NCBI RefSeq assembly: GCF_029867415.1
Contig: NW_026705324.1
Coordinates: 434,001-498,000 of the forward strand
Reading direction: 5' to 3'
DNA from: Vicia villosa
Lineage: Eukaryota > Streptophyta > Magnoliopsida > Fabales > Fabaceae
Length of the DNA stretch: 64,000 nucleotides
Shown here in pieces: positions 41,301-54,700 of the stretch. The notes under the pieces are model-generated. The model had not been told where the DNA came from. It made no database searches and saw nothing but the letters and a program-made list of their open reading frames with translations. The number at the start of each line of letters is the position of its first letter. The stretch's first letter is position 1. The translations under genes and the position numbers were made by a program.

Positions 41301-42133
41301 GTCACCCATAAGCAGAAATAAAATCTTCTTTCTCCAGTTCCCCACTGAGATCATCCCTCGTGGAAGAAGGTTGCTTCAGTTTCTCCTCTCAAAACAAAGG
41401 AGAAAATCCCCAGTTGAGGTCATTCCTCATGGGTACAAAGTCTTGTTTGACTGTTTCTTTCCAATTCATTCATGGATAGAACCCTGTCTTTACCAAAGAT
41501 TCAAATTCCGATTCCCTAAATAGAGTCGTGAAAAACAGACAATAAGCAATAGCCTCGTCATCAGAGCAGCTTATGTCTCTTTCAAAAGCTTTTTTCCTCT
41601 CAAGGAAATCAATCATGAAGACCATTTGACAATCAGGGCCTTATTACTGTTCACAAGGCTGAATAACCGGTAATTTCCCTAACAAAGTCTCCAAGATCAT
41701 TTAATCACTTGGCTGATAATTGATCATGTCTTCAAAACCACTATCACAAGGCTGGTAGTCGGTGACCCTTTTTGTTCTGGTTATATTATTAACATGTCTA
41801 TCACAAGGCTGGTAGTCGGTAATATTAACCGAACCTTTGAAACTCTTTTTACCATGTCAAGTCTATCACCATGCTGATAGTTGGTAACACAGTTTCACAC
41901 CTTTCACCTTCGCATTATTAAACAAGTCTATCCCTGTGTTGATAGTCGATAATGTCGATAGGTAAGCTTTTCTTACAAAGCTATCATTCCCTGGTGAAGC
42001 ATACACTTGCTTTCCCGAAAAACAGATTCTCTTCCTAAAACGGATTGAGACATCCTTCCCAATCTCTTTTCCCCAGCGGAGTCAGTTCTTGATATCCCCT
42101 CGGTAAAGATATCCTTGCATCATCCGCAATTTT
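41296..42133 (+). other. Element A 3' untranslated region, distal part
   Basis: Continues A after C. It holds CCCCA-type pieces (41338 TTCCCCACTGAGATC, 41407 ATCCCCAGTTGAGGTC, 42073 TTCCCCAGCGGAGTC) that resemble the 3' end of the primer tRNA. Between about 41640 and 41960, four or more units carry TATCACAAGGCTGGTAGTCG, related to the LTR array at 7140. An 81-residue ORF at 41278..41523 spans the C/A junction and is not a gene. Confidence 0.65.
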
Positions 42134-42277
42134 GGTATCTTAGGTCCAAAATTTGCGTCTTCTGATATTTAAGTCTCTTCCACCCTATCAAAATGAAGAT
42201 TTTCAATCTTCATGTCTCAGGTTGAAGAAACTTAAATAGGGGCATCTGTCATACCCCAATTTTTTACCTAAGATACC
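42134..42277 (+). other. Element A polypurine tract and nested PPT/U3 stem-loop
   Basis: Outer arm 42134..42153 is complementary to LTR bases 42258..42277 (18 of 20 here; 19 of 20 against the 5' LTR sequence). Middle arm 42166..42180 pairs with 42224..42238 (14 of 15). An inner hairpin ATGAAGATT-TTC-AATCTTCAT is at 42193..42213. The PPT GGGGCATC (42239..42246) lies in the internal loop between the middle and outer helices and can also pair its GGGG with the CCCC at LTR positions 8..11. Confidence 0.7.
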
Positions 42278-45200
42278 ACCTCATATCATTGCATATGCAT
42301 CATTTGCATCTCTAACAAATTGCATAGCTTGTGTTTGTTACTTGTGGCTCAGCAGGGTTTAATCTGGAAATCACTCATCAGTACAAGTAACAATCAATTA
42401 GGGTTTTGTTTTCCCCTCATCTCAAATGAATCATCTTCATCTACAATCAACATTTGGTCCTCAGAGATTCATTTCAACAAGCTCAAAGACTTTGAATCAA
42501 CCAAATTAGGGTTTTGACTAAAGACAGCATACTCTTGAATTTTGCTCAGGATTTGACCTAATGACTTGGGACATGACCTCAAGACTCCAAGTGCATCATT
42601 TTGACCTAATCCATTGGCTCAAGACATCCCTCACCCAAAGATTGATCAGACAAATCCTCAGATCAGGGTTTTGAACTATCAGGGACTAAAATCAGGGATC
42701 ACATTTGGGAAACCCTAAAAACCCCCAGGAAGTCAATCAAATGTTTCAATCATATTCAAATAATCCCTATGACAATATCCAATGGAAATTACATCTCAAT
42801 TCAAGATCCACAGTCATCAATTTCATCAGGTCGACAATTAGGGTTTTTGACCTAATTCACTGAACAACTGACTTTTTAATCAGGACATGGTGCCACAACT
42901 CAAACCATGGCTCAATATACTCTAATGCTTCAATGTGATCCATTCATACTATTCATTTGGTGAGGATAGCCTGTTTTATTTGAAATCTCCAGAAACGCGA
43001 TTCGTTTGAAAAAGTCAAATGTACAAGATCACACCATTAACTTTTGGGGAATTTTGGTCAACCATGACTTTTGAAGTTTTGAATCATCAATATATGATAT
43101 ATGAAGTCATTTGATCAAGAAAAATCAAGAAAATCAATCAAGAATCAAAAAGTCAAAAGTTTGACTTTCATACTTAGAAAATTTTTCTAAGTGTTTTTCA
43201 TGGTTTTTTCCAAACTTTGGAAGGGAATTTCTCAAAATTTCACCTACAAACTGAAAAAAACTTCCAACATGAAAGTTGTAGATTTTGATCCAATAAACAA
43301 CTTTGACACATATAAATTTTTTCCATAAGATCAACCATTTAAGAGATATGGAGCTTCAAAGTTGGCATCTTTGGAAAATTTCACTTGAAACTTCATTTTT
43401 CTCAAAGTTCATGGATCTTTTTCACCCACTTCCTTAAAGATCTTGAAGAAACTTTCAACTAGGGTTTTGAAGTGTGTAATATGAGCTTTCCAAAATGTCC
43501 AAGAGCATGAGAAAATTTGAAGTGTAGCTATGGTTTTGAATTTTGACATTAGTAAACTTTTCACTTGAAATTTCATGCCATTTTCACTAAGTTATGAGCC
43601 AATTTGCCAAATGATCCAAATAATGATGCATAGATGCAATAATTGGAGATATTTTTCTGATTTGAGATCAGAATGGAAGAGGATAAGAAGCTTGAGTTTT
43701 AACCATGGTTTGGTCACTTTTAACCATATGCATTAAATGTGAAAGATTCCTTTCTATCCCTTAAGCCAAATCATCAAACTTTGAAGCAACTTGCAAAGTT
43801 CTGAGTTCAGAACTCTTGGCCTATAAATAGAGGTCCTTACCTCATTCAAAATCACACCAAAACCTCACAAAAGATAGGTTTTCTCTTTCTTTCTTGAATT
43901 GCAAGTTTCTTAAGTTTCAAAGAGGTAAAATGCTCAACCTCTAAACCTTTGAAGTTCTGAGCAAAATGATGCTTCCCACAACCCATAAACATCATTTGGA
44001 AGTTGTCTGATCCATCCATACACCCCAAAAACACCCAAAACTCAGAATCATCATCTCACCTCCAAATATGCATAACCTAAGCCTTATCATGCCAAAATCA
44101 ATTCCAGGTCATTTCTGTCCAAACTAACACTTCAAACACCATCCATATACTTCATATGAACTATCCAAACACTCATCATCAACCTGAAACATCAGAATCA
44201 TCAAGCTCGATTCTCACTTGCTCCTACTGCAGATCGGGTACCACCAACTGCTCCAGAGGTTTTCAATTCACTCCAAGCATCCAGACACCTTCCATAAGGT
44301 CCATTGAAGCTATCCAGATCAAGAAACAACTTCTGTAACACCCCTATTGCAAAATTCAATTCTCAGGTGGCCGTTTTAGAAGGTAAGCTCTCTTGAACTT
44401 CAAACTCTATCATACATGCATCATAAATGAAAAACTGGTTTACCATCATGTTTCTGCATATGTATGGATCATTAACCCTCAATCAATTGCAACTTAACTT
44501 GCACATACACGATTTCACATTGAATTTCAGTTTTAGGGTTCTTCATGTTCATGCGAAAATTGACCCCCTTAGAGTGAAAAAAAATGAATTATGAGGGCAC
44601 CATCATGTTCCTCGTGAAAAACCGAGTGAGATAGACCCTTTGATTGATCAAAACAACCCAGTTTTCAGAAAATTCAAAATCAAGTTAGGGATGTGTTCTT
44701 GGCGCCATTTTTTTGTTCAGAAATTCAAATGGTTCGTTTTAAAATATAATTAAATGGAAGTGTGTTACTTACAAGCTGCGCGCGCAGCTCAGTTGGCAAG
44801 TGTTTTGGTTGGTAACCTCCAGGTCGTGGGTTCAAACCCTTGTGAGACCAAACCCTCTTTTTTAACACTATTTTCTTTCATTTTCTTTTACAACTTCAAT
44901 TAATTAATTAACACACCAAATTAATTCATTTTTCATTCATTTTTTACACACTTCTTGTTTAACACATATATTTTATGAATATCCAAAAAAATCACAAAAA
45001 TATATTTATTTAATGTATTTTTAATTGGGTTTAAAATGACATGTTTTTAAGTGTTTTTTAATACTTTAAAATATTGTTTTTTCATTTGATTTTCAAACTT
45101 AATCACTTGTAAATATCTTTTGAGCAAACCCTAATCATCTAAGTGTTAATTAAGTATAATCTTTTTGCTTATCTTGATTAAATTAACTTCTTTCAAAATT

Positions 45201-47205
45201 CAAATCGTTTTAAGACGAGCGATCGTGATTCTTCTCAAAAACGATAAACCATTTCTTTTTGAAAATATTGATTAAATCTTTTTAATTGATCATTTGATTT
45301 TCAAAGCGATGTGGGGCCTCTCGAATATTAGAGAGTATAAGACCCACTCCTTTTTTCCTTTTATACAAGTTTTTCTTTATATAGAAAACTCTTTCAAAAA
45401 ACAAACTTTCAAACAATTTTTCAAACAACGCGTCTGTAAATAAACAATCAACCATGTTTTGTAAATAAAACAGCGGGCCTCCACGTAGGTATAAGTCCCA
45501 AGCCCCTTTTGTACATACCCATTCCTGTACATGAAATTAGGTATTTCATTGTACACATTTTTGTACATATCTTGATCTGTCTTTAACTTTGAATAACAAA
45601 CCAAAAATGAAGGTTTCTTTAAATCTTCCCAAAAATATACCATGGGCCTCCATGTAGGTATAAGTCCCAAGCCCCTTTGTAAATACCTGTTTACATAGCT
45701 TTGAATAAACTCAAGTGGACCTCTCCCCGAGTATAAGTCCCGAGCCCCGTGTATACAAATGGATCATGCTTACAGGTATATTTCCTTCATAAACTCCATT
45801 ATACACACACACTTTGTCATATATATAATTGTTCATACCTGTTCATGTTTGTTCATACTTGTTCATGTTTGTTCATATGTGTGATATATGTGTTTGTTCA
45901 ACTTAGTACAACACTAGGTTCCCCATAGCCTCCTATTGGGCTTCGTGCAAATAATCTCCACTAGTTTAGGTTAGGACATAGAGTATGGTTTCCCGGTGAA
46001 ATCGCTCTAAGAGCTCAGACCAACTATACCATGCCTCCCCTTGGGCTTTGTACAAACGAGTGACCCTCCCATAGCCTCCTCTTGGGCTAACAATGCAAGG
46101 ACCCTGGATTGTCCCTCCCATAGCCTCCTCTTGGGCTTACAATGCAAGGACCCTCGGATAGCCTCCTCTTGGGCTTCGTACAAGGACCCACGGGCTTCTT
46201 ATAAGCATCCCCAATATCCAAATCAAATACCCTAGGAGATTAGACATTTATCATCTCTATGATAGGAGTATCTCTTCTATATCATCACAAACAATCAATC
46301 AATTTATCAAACTTTTTTGCCACAAGGCTGGCTAATCAATCAAACTTTTTTGCCACAAGGCTGGCTAATCAATCAAACCGTTTTGCCACCATACTGGCTG
46401 ATTAATCAAAGTTTTTGTCACAAGGCTGACTTCATTGAAACTTTTGCCACGAGGCTGGCTGATTAATCAAAACTTTTTGTCACAAGGCTGACTTCATTGA
46501 AAGTTTTTTGCCACAAGGCTGGTTAAACAACAAAAACATCTTTATCATTCTAAGCACCATAAGCGGCATGGCCCAGGGCTTATAATGAAAAGATTTTCAA
46601 ACAAAAAAATCAAACAGATGTATGTGATGATATAGATTAGATACATCGAACATTTAGATGACATTTGTCTCTTATTCTTTGCTTCCACTAGCATAAGTGG
46701 GAACTACGATTGCTCTGACTTTCTCAACATCCCTTTGAGAATACGTAGGCACAAGGTCGATCCTTGGCGAGCAAAATAAAACAAAAAAAAAACCATTCAA
46801 ACCTTAGCACCCGTAGACCCCGAGCTACAGATGCTCTGATTCCCTCTAAGGGATATGCATGCAGAGGATCGCGATGATCTTTGCGAGCATAATCAAACAA
46901 ACACCTTAGGTCCCACCTATTTCACAAGAACCTCTCAATAATATGGAATGAAAAACAAAGCAAAGAAACCTATAGAGTACTATAGATACGTTGGGTGCTA
47001 ATACCTTCCCTTCGTATAACCAACCCTCTTACCCAAGATCTCTCCCCCCACTTTTAGGTTATTGCAGCTTTTTTCCTTTTCCTACTTTGGAAATAATAAA
47101 AAGTTTGGTCGGTACAAAAGAAAAATCATTTTTTGAGCACTCGAGCCCAAAGAAGGCATCAGGTGTCTCATCCCGAAAAAAGACAACGATTTTTCGCCCG
47201 CGACA
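42247..47205 (+). repeat. Element A 3' LTR
   Basis: 4959 bp, TGTCATACCCC...CGACA. It holds the TATA box at 43822..43829, a tRNA-like module about 44774..44860, the CACAAGGCTGG array about 46310..46530 (one more unit than the 5' copy) and the hairpin 46986..47017. It is followed at once by the TSD AGATG and element B sequence. Confidence 0.95.
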
Positions 47206-47210
47206 AGATG
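47206..47210. repeat. Target-site duplication of element A, right copy (AGATG)
   Basis: Matches 3080..3084, directly after the A 3' LTR and inside the B 3' untranslated region. Confidence 0.95.
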
Positions 47211-47784
47211 GAAGAACCTCTTCACTGGAGATGGAAAATCTTCGTCACTGGGGATAAAAGACCTTCTTCACTGGGGATAGAAGACCTTCTTCACTGGGGA
47301 TAGAAGAGCTTTTCCTATCATAATCTTTGATTCATCCTATGGAGATAGCTGTTAATGTTCCTTCTGTTGTTCACAACTCAAAGGAAAGTTTCGCTTTTAT
47401 TTTGAAAAAGGAAAGTAAATTCATTTAAAACTTTTTTTCTCTTTTTTTCAAAAGTGAATAACACAATTAAAGCGTCATTTTGCAAGCTAAAAGAAATTAG
47501 AGATTGCAAACAAATGGGCACAAGGCTCAAATTTATTTAATAGGATGGTAATCAGCTAAAGGCGTGATTCCATGGAGTATTTACAAAAGTTAGAAATGGT
47601 AATTATGCGGAAAAGGCTACATTGAAAGCAATAACCACTATTCCCCAACAACTTTTAGTTCCAACTGTGCTTGTTGCTTCAGATTGGCGATGATTTGATC
47701 GAAGATCCTTTGATGGAAAAGACGATTCAGGTGACGAAGTATGGACTGATGCAGTTAATTTGTCATAAATCCTTAATTTTTTCC
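47206..47784 (-). other. Element B 3' untranslated region with PBS-complementary array
   Basis: In B orientation the sequence ends at the A insertion with several units of TATCCCCAGTGAAGAAGGTC (47206..47310), more regular than in A. Each has 12 bases complementary to the B PBS. The first five bases (47206..47210, AGATG) are the right TSD of A. The rest, to 47784, is non-coding and homologous to 18691..19228. Confidence 0.8.
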
Positions 47785-47931
47785 TAGATTGCCCTTTCAG
47801 GTTTTCAATCTACCAGGATGAATCATTTTCTGTTTATTGTCTCTACTTTTTGCCTGGACCGCCCTTTCAGGTTTTCAGTCCACCGAGACGCTCATTTATT
47901 CCTAAGTCGCCCTTTGCGGGTTTTCAACTTA
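47785..47931 (-). other. Element B array of three bulged hairpins
   Basis: Homologues of the A array at 47785..47812, 47855..47882 and 47903..47931. All keep the 7-bp outer stem, one-sided AAAA bulge and GAAA or GCAAA loop. The middle copy has CCT instead of CCC in the inner stem, still pairing through G-U. Confidence 0.65.
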
Positions 47932-47954
47932 CCGAGCTGTTCTTTTGTATTTTT

Positions 47955-50900
47955 TTAGACAAAGTATTTCTTGACTGCATCAGCATTCACAGGATGTGGG
48001 AGTTCATCACCATCCATGGTTGCAAGAGTCATGGCGCCGCCAGAAAATGTTCTTTTGACAACATATGGGCCTTCGTAATTAGGAGACCATTTGCCCCTAG
48101 AATCTGGTTGAAAAGACAAGATCTTTTTAAGCACGAGGTCGCCTTTTTGAAATTCACGAGGTCGAACCTTTTTGTTGAAAGCTTGTTTCATCCTTGCTTG
48201 GTATAATTGTCCATGGCATAGAGCAATCATACGTTTTTCTGCAATTAAGTTCAACTGATCGTATCTGCTTTGACACCATTCAGCCTCTGATAACTTAGTC
48301 TCCATGACGACTCTCATTGATGGGATTTCAACTTCTACGGGGAGCATAGCTTCCATGCCATATACTAGAGAAAAGGGAGTTGCCCCTGTTGAAGTACGCA
48401 CTGAAGTACGGTACCCATGTAAAGCAAATGGCAGCATTTCGTGCCAGTCTTTGTAAGTGACGACCATTTTCTGGACGATCTTCTTAATGTTCTTGTTAGC
48501 AGCTTCAACGGCGCCGTTCATTTTTGGTCTGTAAGGAGAAGAGTTATGATGCTCAATCTTGAATTCCTCACATAATTCTTTCATCATCTTGTTGTTCAAG
48601 TTTGAACCATTGTCAGTAATGATCTTGCTGGGAACACCATATCGGCAAATGATGTTATTCTTGATAAACCTCACAACCACTTGTCTTGTAACATTGGCGT
48701 AAGATGCTGCTTCGACCCATTTGGTGAAGTAATCAATTGCTACCAAGATGAAACGATGACCGTTTGAAGCTTTTGGTTCGATCATTCCAATCATGTTGAT
48801 ACCCCACATGGAGAAAGGCCATGGAGATGAGAGAACGTTGAGTAGAGTCGGTGGCACATGGATCTTATCTGCGTAGATCTGGCACTTGTGACATCTCTTC
48901 ACGTGTTTGTAACAGTCAGATTCCATTGTCAACCAATAGTATCCTGCTCTTAAGATCTTTTTGGACATTGCATGCCCATTTGAATGAGTTCCAAAGGACC
49001 CTTCATGCACTTCATGCATTAACATGTCTGCTTCGTGTCTATCCACGCATCTGAGCAAAACCATGTCGAAATTTCTTTTGTATAGCACACCTCCGTTCAG
49101 GAAGAAACTGCCAGAAAGCCTCCTTAGAGTTTTCTTATCTTTGTTTGATGCCCCAAGTGGGTACTCTTGAGTTTGAAGGAAGCATTTGATGTCGTGGAAC
49201 CACGGTTTATCATCGATGACTACTTCAGTTGCAAACACATAGGCGGGCCTTTCAAGGCGCGTAATTCTGACTGTAGGCATATCGTTCCAATGATTAACTT
49301 TGAACATGGAAGATAGAGTAGCCAAGGCGTCTGCCATTCGATTCTGATCTCGAGGTATATGATGCAATTCAACCTTGTTGAAGAAAGTCAACAGACGTCT
49401 TGCATAATCTCTGTAAGGAATCAAGCCAGGGTGGTAAGTTTCCCATTTGTCTTTGATTTGGTTGATCACGAGAGCTGAATCTCCATATATGTCGAGGATC
49501 TTGATCCTTAAGTCAATGGCTTCTTCGAGACCCATGATACAAGCTTCATATTCTGCGATGTTGTTGGTGCAATCAAATAGCAATCTGGCGGAGAATGGGA
49601 TATGAGTACCCTTGGGAGTGATGATGATTGCCCCAATTCCGTTGCCAAAAGCGTTAACAGCTCCATCGAAAATTAGGCCCCATCTTGATCCAGGATCAGG
49701 ACCTTCTTCAGGTAACGGTTCGTCACAATCTTTCATCTTCAAGTATAAGACATCTTCATCAGGAAAGTCAAACTTGGGAGATTGATATTCATTAATTGGT
49801 TGATGCGCCAAGTGATCGGCGAGAATGCTTCCTTTGACCGCCTTTTGAGCACGGTATTCAATGTCATACGCAGATAACAGCATTTGCCATCGGGCAATCC
49901 TTCCTGTTAATGCAGGCTTCTCAAAGACATACTTGATCGGATCCATTTTGGAGATTAACCAAGTAGTATTGTTGATCATGTATTGGCGGAGACGTTTTGA
50001 AGCCCAAGCCAAAGCACAACATGTTTTTTTTGAGCATGGAGTAACGAGACTCACAATCTGTGAATTTCTTACTCAAATAATAAATGGCATGCTCCTTCTT
50101 ACCGGTTTCATCTTGCTGTCCAAGCATACAACCCATGGATTCTTCCAACACGGTAAGGTACATGATTAGTGGTCTTCCTTCAACCGGAGGAATCAATATT
50201 GGTGGTTCTAACAGGAACTCTTTGATACTGTCGAACGCTTTCTGGCAATCTTCAGTCCATACAACCCCTTGATCTTTGCGGAGAAGCTTGAAAATTGGCT
50301 CACAAGTAGCAGTCATTTGAGAGATGAATCTGGAGATGTAGTTCAATCGTCCGAGAAATCCTCTTACTTGCTTTTCAGTTTTTGGTGCAGGCATCTCTTG
50401 AATAGCTCTGACTTTGTCGGGATCTACTTCAATACCTCTTTGGATGACAATGAAACCCAAGAGTTTTCCAGATCTAACCCCAAAAGTACATTTGTTAGGA
50501 TTCAAGCGAAGCTGATATTTCCTTAATCGTTGAAACAACTTCAAAAGGCATTCAATATGTTCTTCTTCTGTGCTGGACTTGGCTATCATGTCGTCCACAT
50601 AAACTTCAATTTCTTTATGCATCATGTCATGAAAGAGAGTAGTCATTGCCCTTTGGTAAGTTGCGCCTGCATTCTTCAATCCAAACGGCATCACTTTTTA
50701 GCAAAAGGTACCCCATGGGTGATGAAAGATGTCTTCTCCATATCTTCGGGAGCCATCTTGATCTGATTATAACCGGAGAACCCGTCCATGAAAGAAAAAA
50801 CGTTGAACTTAGCGGTGTTATCAACCAACATGTCAATATGTGGTAATGGAAAGTCATCTTTTGGACTGGCCTTGTTCAAGTCACGGTAGTCAACACACAT

Positions 50901-51420
50901 TCTGACTTTGCCATCTTTCTTCGGAACTGGCACTATGTTGGCCAACCATTGAGGATACTCGGAGGTGAAAAGAAAACCTGCGTCGAGTTGCTTTTGAACT
51001 TCCACTTTGATCTTGTTAGCCATATCAGGGTGAGTCCTTCGCAATTTCTGCTTAACTGGCGGACATTCTGGCTTCAATGGCAAGTAATGTTGAACAATAT
51101 TGGTATCCAACCCAGGCATGTCTTGGTAGGACCAGGCAAACACGTCAACATATTCTTTGAGAAGGTCTGTCAACTTACTCTTGACATCAGTATCAAGCCG
51201 CGATCCAATGGTCACTTCTTTTTTGTCTTCTTCAGAACCCAAGTTGATCTTTTCTAAAGGCTCTTTGTGAGGCAGAATGGATCTTTCCTCGTGCTTAAGT
51301 AATCGAGAGATCTAGTCCGGGATCTCCTCTTCTTCCTCATCTTCGGCTTCGAACACAAGAAACTCAAAGTTGGGAGAGGGCATAGGGTTATTGCATTCAA
51401 TGGGTTTATCAATAGTAAAT
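47955..51420 (-). pseudogene. Element B RT-RNase H-integrase, disrupted
   Basis: Homologous throughout to A pol. Defects in B order: a GAG to TAG stop at 51312..51314; a one-base deletion in a C-run near 50718 plus a TAC to TAA change near 50697; and a one-base gain in an A-run near 50030. YVDD of RT and the second RNase H DGA remain. The first integrase catalytic residue is Asn instead of Asp (WGINMIG against WGIDMIE in A), while the second Asp and the Glu remain. The protein could not be made whole and the integrase would be inactive. Confidence 0.92.
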
Positions 51421-51724
51421 CTGCACATATGAGTTATATTTATTTCAGAAAATTTATGAATGCAAGAGTGTATGCAGATTTTTTTGAAGGCAAAAATAAA
51501 ACATATAATGTAGGGAATTCAAAATGACACTTTATTTATGATTTATTTTTGAAACAAAGCCCTAAACACAAACTCATTTGTCTTGGGCAGGACAAAGAGG
51601 GAAACTTTTAAAACAAAGCCCTATACACAAAGTTATTTGGGCGGAACATTTAAAAGCAAAGCCCTATAAAACATCTCTCTGCTTTGGGCAAGGCAGGAGG
51701 TCAAAATAACAGCGAGGTGATTAC
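51421..51724 (-). other. Element B Ogre intron
   Basis: Donor GTAATC begins at 51724 and acceptor CAG ends at 51421 in B orientation. At 304 bases it is shorter than in A. The GCCC/GGGC hairpin repeats are present. Conservation of both sites supports the intron call in A. Confidence 0.75.
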
Positions 51725-54700
51725 TTTGAGCGGCGAACAACATTCGGAACGTCGACAGCTTTCCAGTAGCAACGAACTCCTCTGTGTATTATGTATTCAG
51801 GAAAATTCTCCCCAGAATTATCTTCAGTATTGACATTGTCCGCTGGTCGAGCAGGATTTGAAGGTCCTGGTTTGTCAACCTTGTTCTTTGTAGAGTTGAA
51901 ACGGTCTTCTTCTACTTCTTAAAGAGCATAAGATGAGTCACAATCTTCAGAATTTTCAGGATGTATTTCCCAATCTTCAGGATGAAGAGACTCATTGTTA
52001 GCGACACTTTCCGAGTCAGTTGCGGGACCATCTTCCCCTTCATCTTCAAAAATGGCATTTATGTGATAATAACCATCTTCAGGATTATAAACCTTGGTAG
52101 ATGCATTGAAGCCGAAATCTTCAGTAATTTCAGGCTGCTGAGAAAATTGACAGGGCTGATAAGCCTCTTCTGGTTGACTATTATATTCAAAGGAATCTCC
52201 CCATCCAGTTGGTTGGATGTCTTCAATCACAATCTTTGAACTTTTAGGTGCAGTATATTTCACCATATAATCATATTTTCCACTTGGTTGTCCTAAGGTG
52301 TCCCAAACCTCTGCAGGAACAGGTTCAGTTTCTTTGCCTTTGGATTTCTCTGAAGAAGGATATGGTTCTTCCTGAGATATGTATCCTGAGTCATTGAGAT
52401 AACATTTCCATTCTTCTTCAGTATCGGAGAGACCTTCTTCGATGCATTCTTCAATAAGGACATTAACCTCTTGAGGAATCGGGTTAAGGAATCCTCCACT
52501 ATGGAACGTTTCTTTGATCGGACGAAGGGTTTCATCCTTCTTGGTGCAGTTTTAGAACGTTGGTGAACATCCGAGTCCTGCTCTAGTTTCATTCTTGGTA
52601 GGGATCACAACTTGCCCCCAGCCAGTGGTAGTTCCATCTTTCACTACTTTTACCGCCTCTTTGTAAGAAGAGATTGATGCTTTCTTTTTGGAAGATTCGT
52701 CTTCTAAAGAGAGACCTTGGAACTGAGTTCCTTCCTCATTATCAGCACCGATGAAAGAGAAATTGGATAAATGGCTCACCATCAAGGCTTGCTCCCCGCT
52801 TATCGTTACCAATTTTCCATTTGTTACAAATTTTAACTTTTGATGGAGCGTAGAAGTTACTGCCCCTGCTTCATGGATCCATGGTCGTCCTAACAGACAG
52901 CTATAAGCAGCTTGAATGTCCATGACCTGGAAGGTGATTTGAAATGTATGTGGGCCAATTGTCATGGGAAGGTTGACTTCGCCGATAACAGATTTTCGCG
53001 AACCATCAAATGCTTTGACTACTACACCACTGAACTTCATAGGCATTCCTTGGTAAGACAAGCGAGCAAGAGTCGTCTTTGGCATCACATTCAAGGAAGA
53101 TCCGGTGTCTACCAACACATTGGACAAAGAGTCTGACTGACAGTTCATAGAAATGTGTAGAGCAAGGTTGTGATTTCTGCCCTCCTCGGGGAGTTCTTCA
53201 TCACAGAAGCTTAAATTGTTGCAAGCAGTTATGTTGGCTATTATCCCATCGAAATGGTCAACAGTCACATCATGATCTACAAAAGCTTGATCTAAGACTC
53301 TCATCAGGGCTTCCCTGTGGGCTTCAGAATTTAAAAGCAATGAAAGTATTGAGATCTTTGAAGGAGTCTGCATAAGCTGATCCACAATCTTGTATTCACT
53401 TCTTTTGATAAGCTTCAAAATTTCATCAAAGTCAGGATTGACATTGGTTCCACTGGATTGACCAACATCAGTGTTTGTATTACTGACAGGAGTTTCCTCG
53501 GGATTTCCCACTGGTGTATTGATAGGATTTTACCCGGTAGCAGGAGCAACAGGCTGCTTCGGAGGTAGTGGAGTATACACACGTCCACTTCTTGTTACTC
53601 GACTCACATCGGCGATATTCACGACAGATGAAAGAGTAGGTAAAGGAACTTCTTGTCCATTTTTTATCATTGTAGCATTGTAGTTGTATGGAACTGCCTT
53701 GTCAGAGTCATAAGGAACAGGTCCAGGTAGACAAATGATCAAAGGAGCAATAGGAACCTTTGGCTTGTTGTAAGTAACTTCTATGCGCTCAGGCATGTTG
53801 AAATGAGGAACGATGACGTTAACTGTAGGCATTTCCGAGTTGATATCTGAGACTAAAAGCTCATGCGGATAACATCCTATCATGTTAACTTCATTTTCAT
53901 TCCTATTTCTGTAGATCTGAATAGTACCATTATCCAACAGAACTTGGAGATCTCTTCTCACAATCGAACATCCGTGAGGATCTACACAACATATGCTACA
54001 GGAACCATAGTGATGCTGGCGAAAACTCGGCCCTCGACAGAGAGTGGCGTGCATTTGTACCAAATCTGCTCTTGAGAAATTGATATTATAGACTCGGTAT
54101 GGACCAGGACATCCATACACCATGTTTACAAAATGCCCTCCATGATTGGGCAGCGGATTTGCTTGCACATTCGGATTCAAATTTCTGAAAGAGAGAAGAT
54201 TAGATCTAACCAAACTCTGAACTTCATATTTCAAGGCTATGTAATGCTCAAGATCATGGCCAGGTGCTCCTTGATGATAAGGGCATGAGACCTCAGCTTT
54301 GTACCACCATGGAAGTTTCTCAGGTACTGGTGGTGGTGCTTTGGTTTGAACAAGACCTCTTTCAATCAAAGCAGGATACAACTCTGTGTAGGTCATTGGA
54401 ATTGGATCAAACTGTGGAGCTCTTTGTACACGATTCTGATTATTGTTAAACTGTTGAGCCTGTTGTTGAGCCTGTTGTTGTTGAAACTGCGGGGTAAATC
54501 CCGGATTAGGTGCTGTATTAACGACTGGCGCGATAGCAGCAATCTGTTGTTGACGATTGACGTTTCCTCTTGGCTTTCCTTGGGACACCATGTCAACACT
54601 TTGTTCTTTCTTCTTTTGGAAACCACTTCCGAACTTTTTGGTTTCGCTTGAAGATCCACCTTGTTTAGTCAGACGTCCGGTTCGGACTCCTTCTTCTAGA

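Larger units (their letters stand above)
3085..47205 (+). mobile_element. Element A: coding-intact Ogre retrotransposon, plus strand, interrupted by C and D
   Basis: A full-length Ogre: 5' LTR 3085..8009, PBS 8016..8033, ORF1 8828..10351, gag-pro 10674..14702, intron 14699..15050, pol to 18516, a long 3' untranslated region split by element C, PPT at 42239..42246 and 3' LTR 42247..47205. Without the 21.6-kb insertion it is about 22.5 kb, the usual Ogre size. TSD AGATG flanks it. All three reading frames are open and the LTRs are near-identical, so A was probably active when it inserted. It lies in antiparallel orientation inside B. Confidence 0.96.

Noticed and set aside
52293..52592. 99-residue minus-strand ORF inside B gag-pro
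   Set aside because: It is an alternative frame of the gag-pro coding sequence; the homologous shadow exists in A at 13831..14163.
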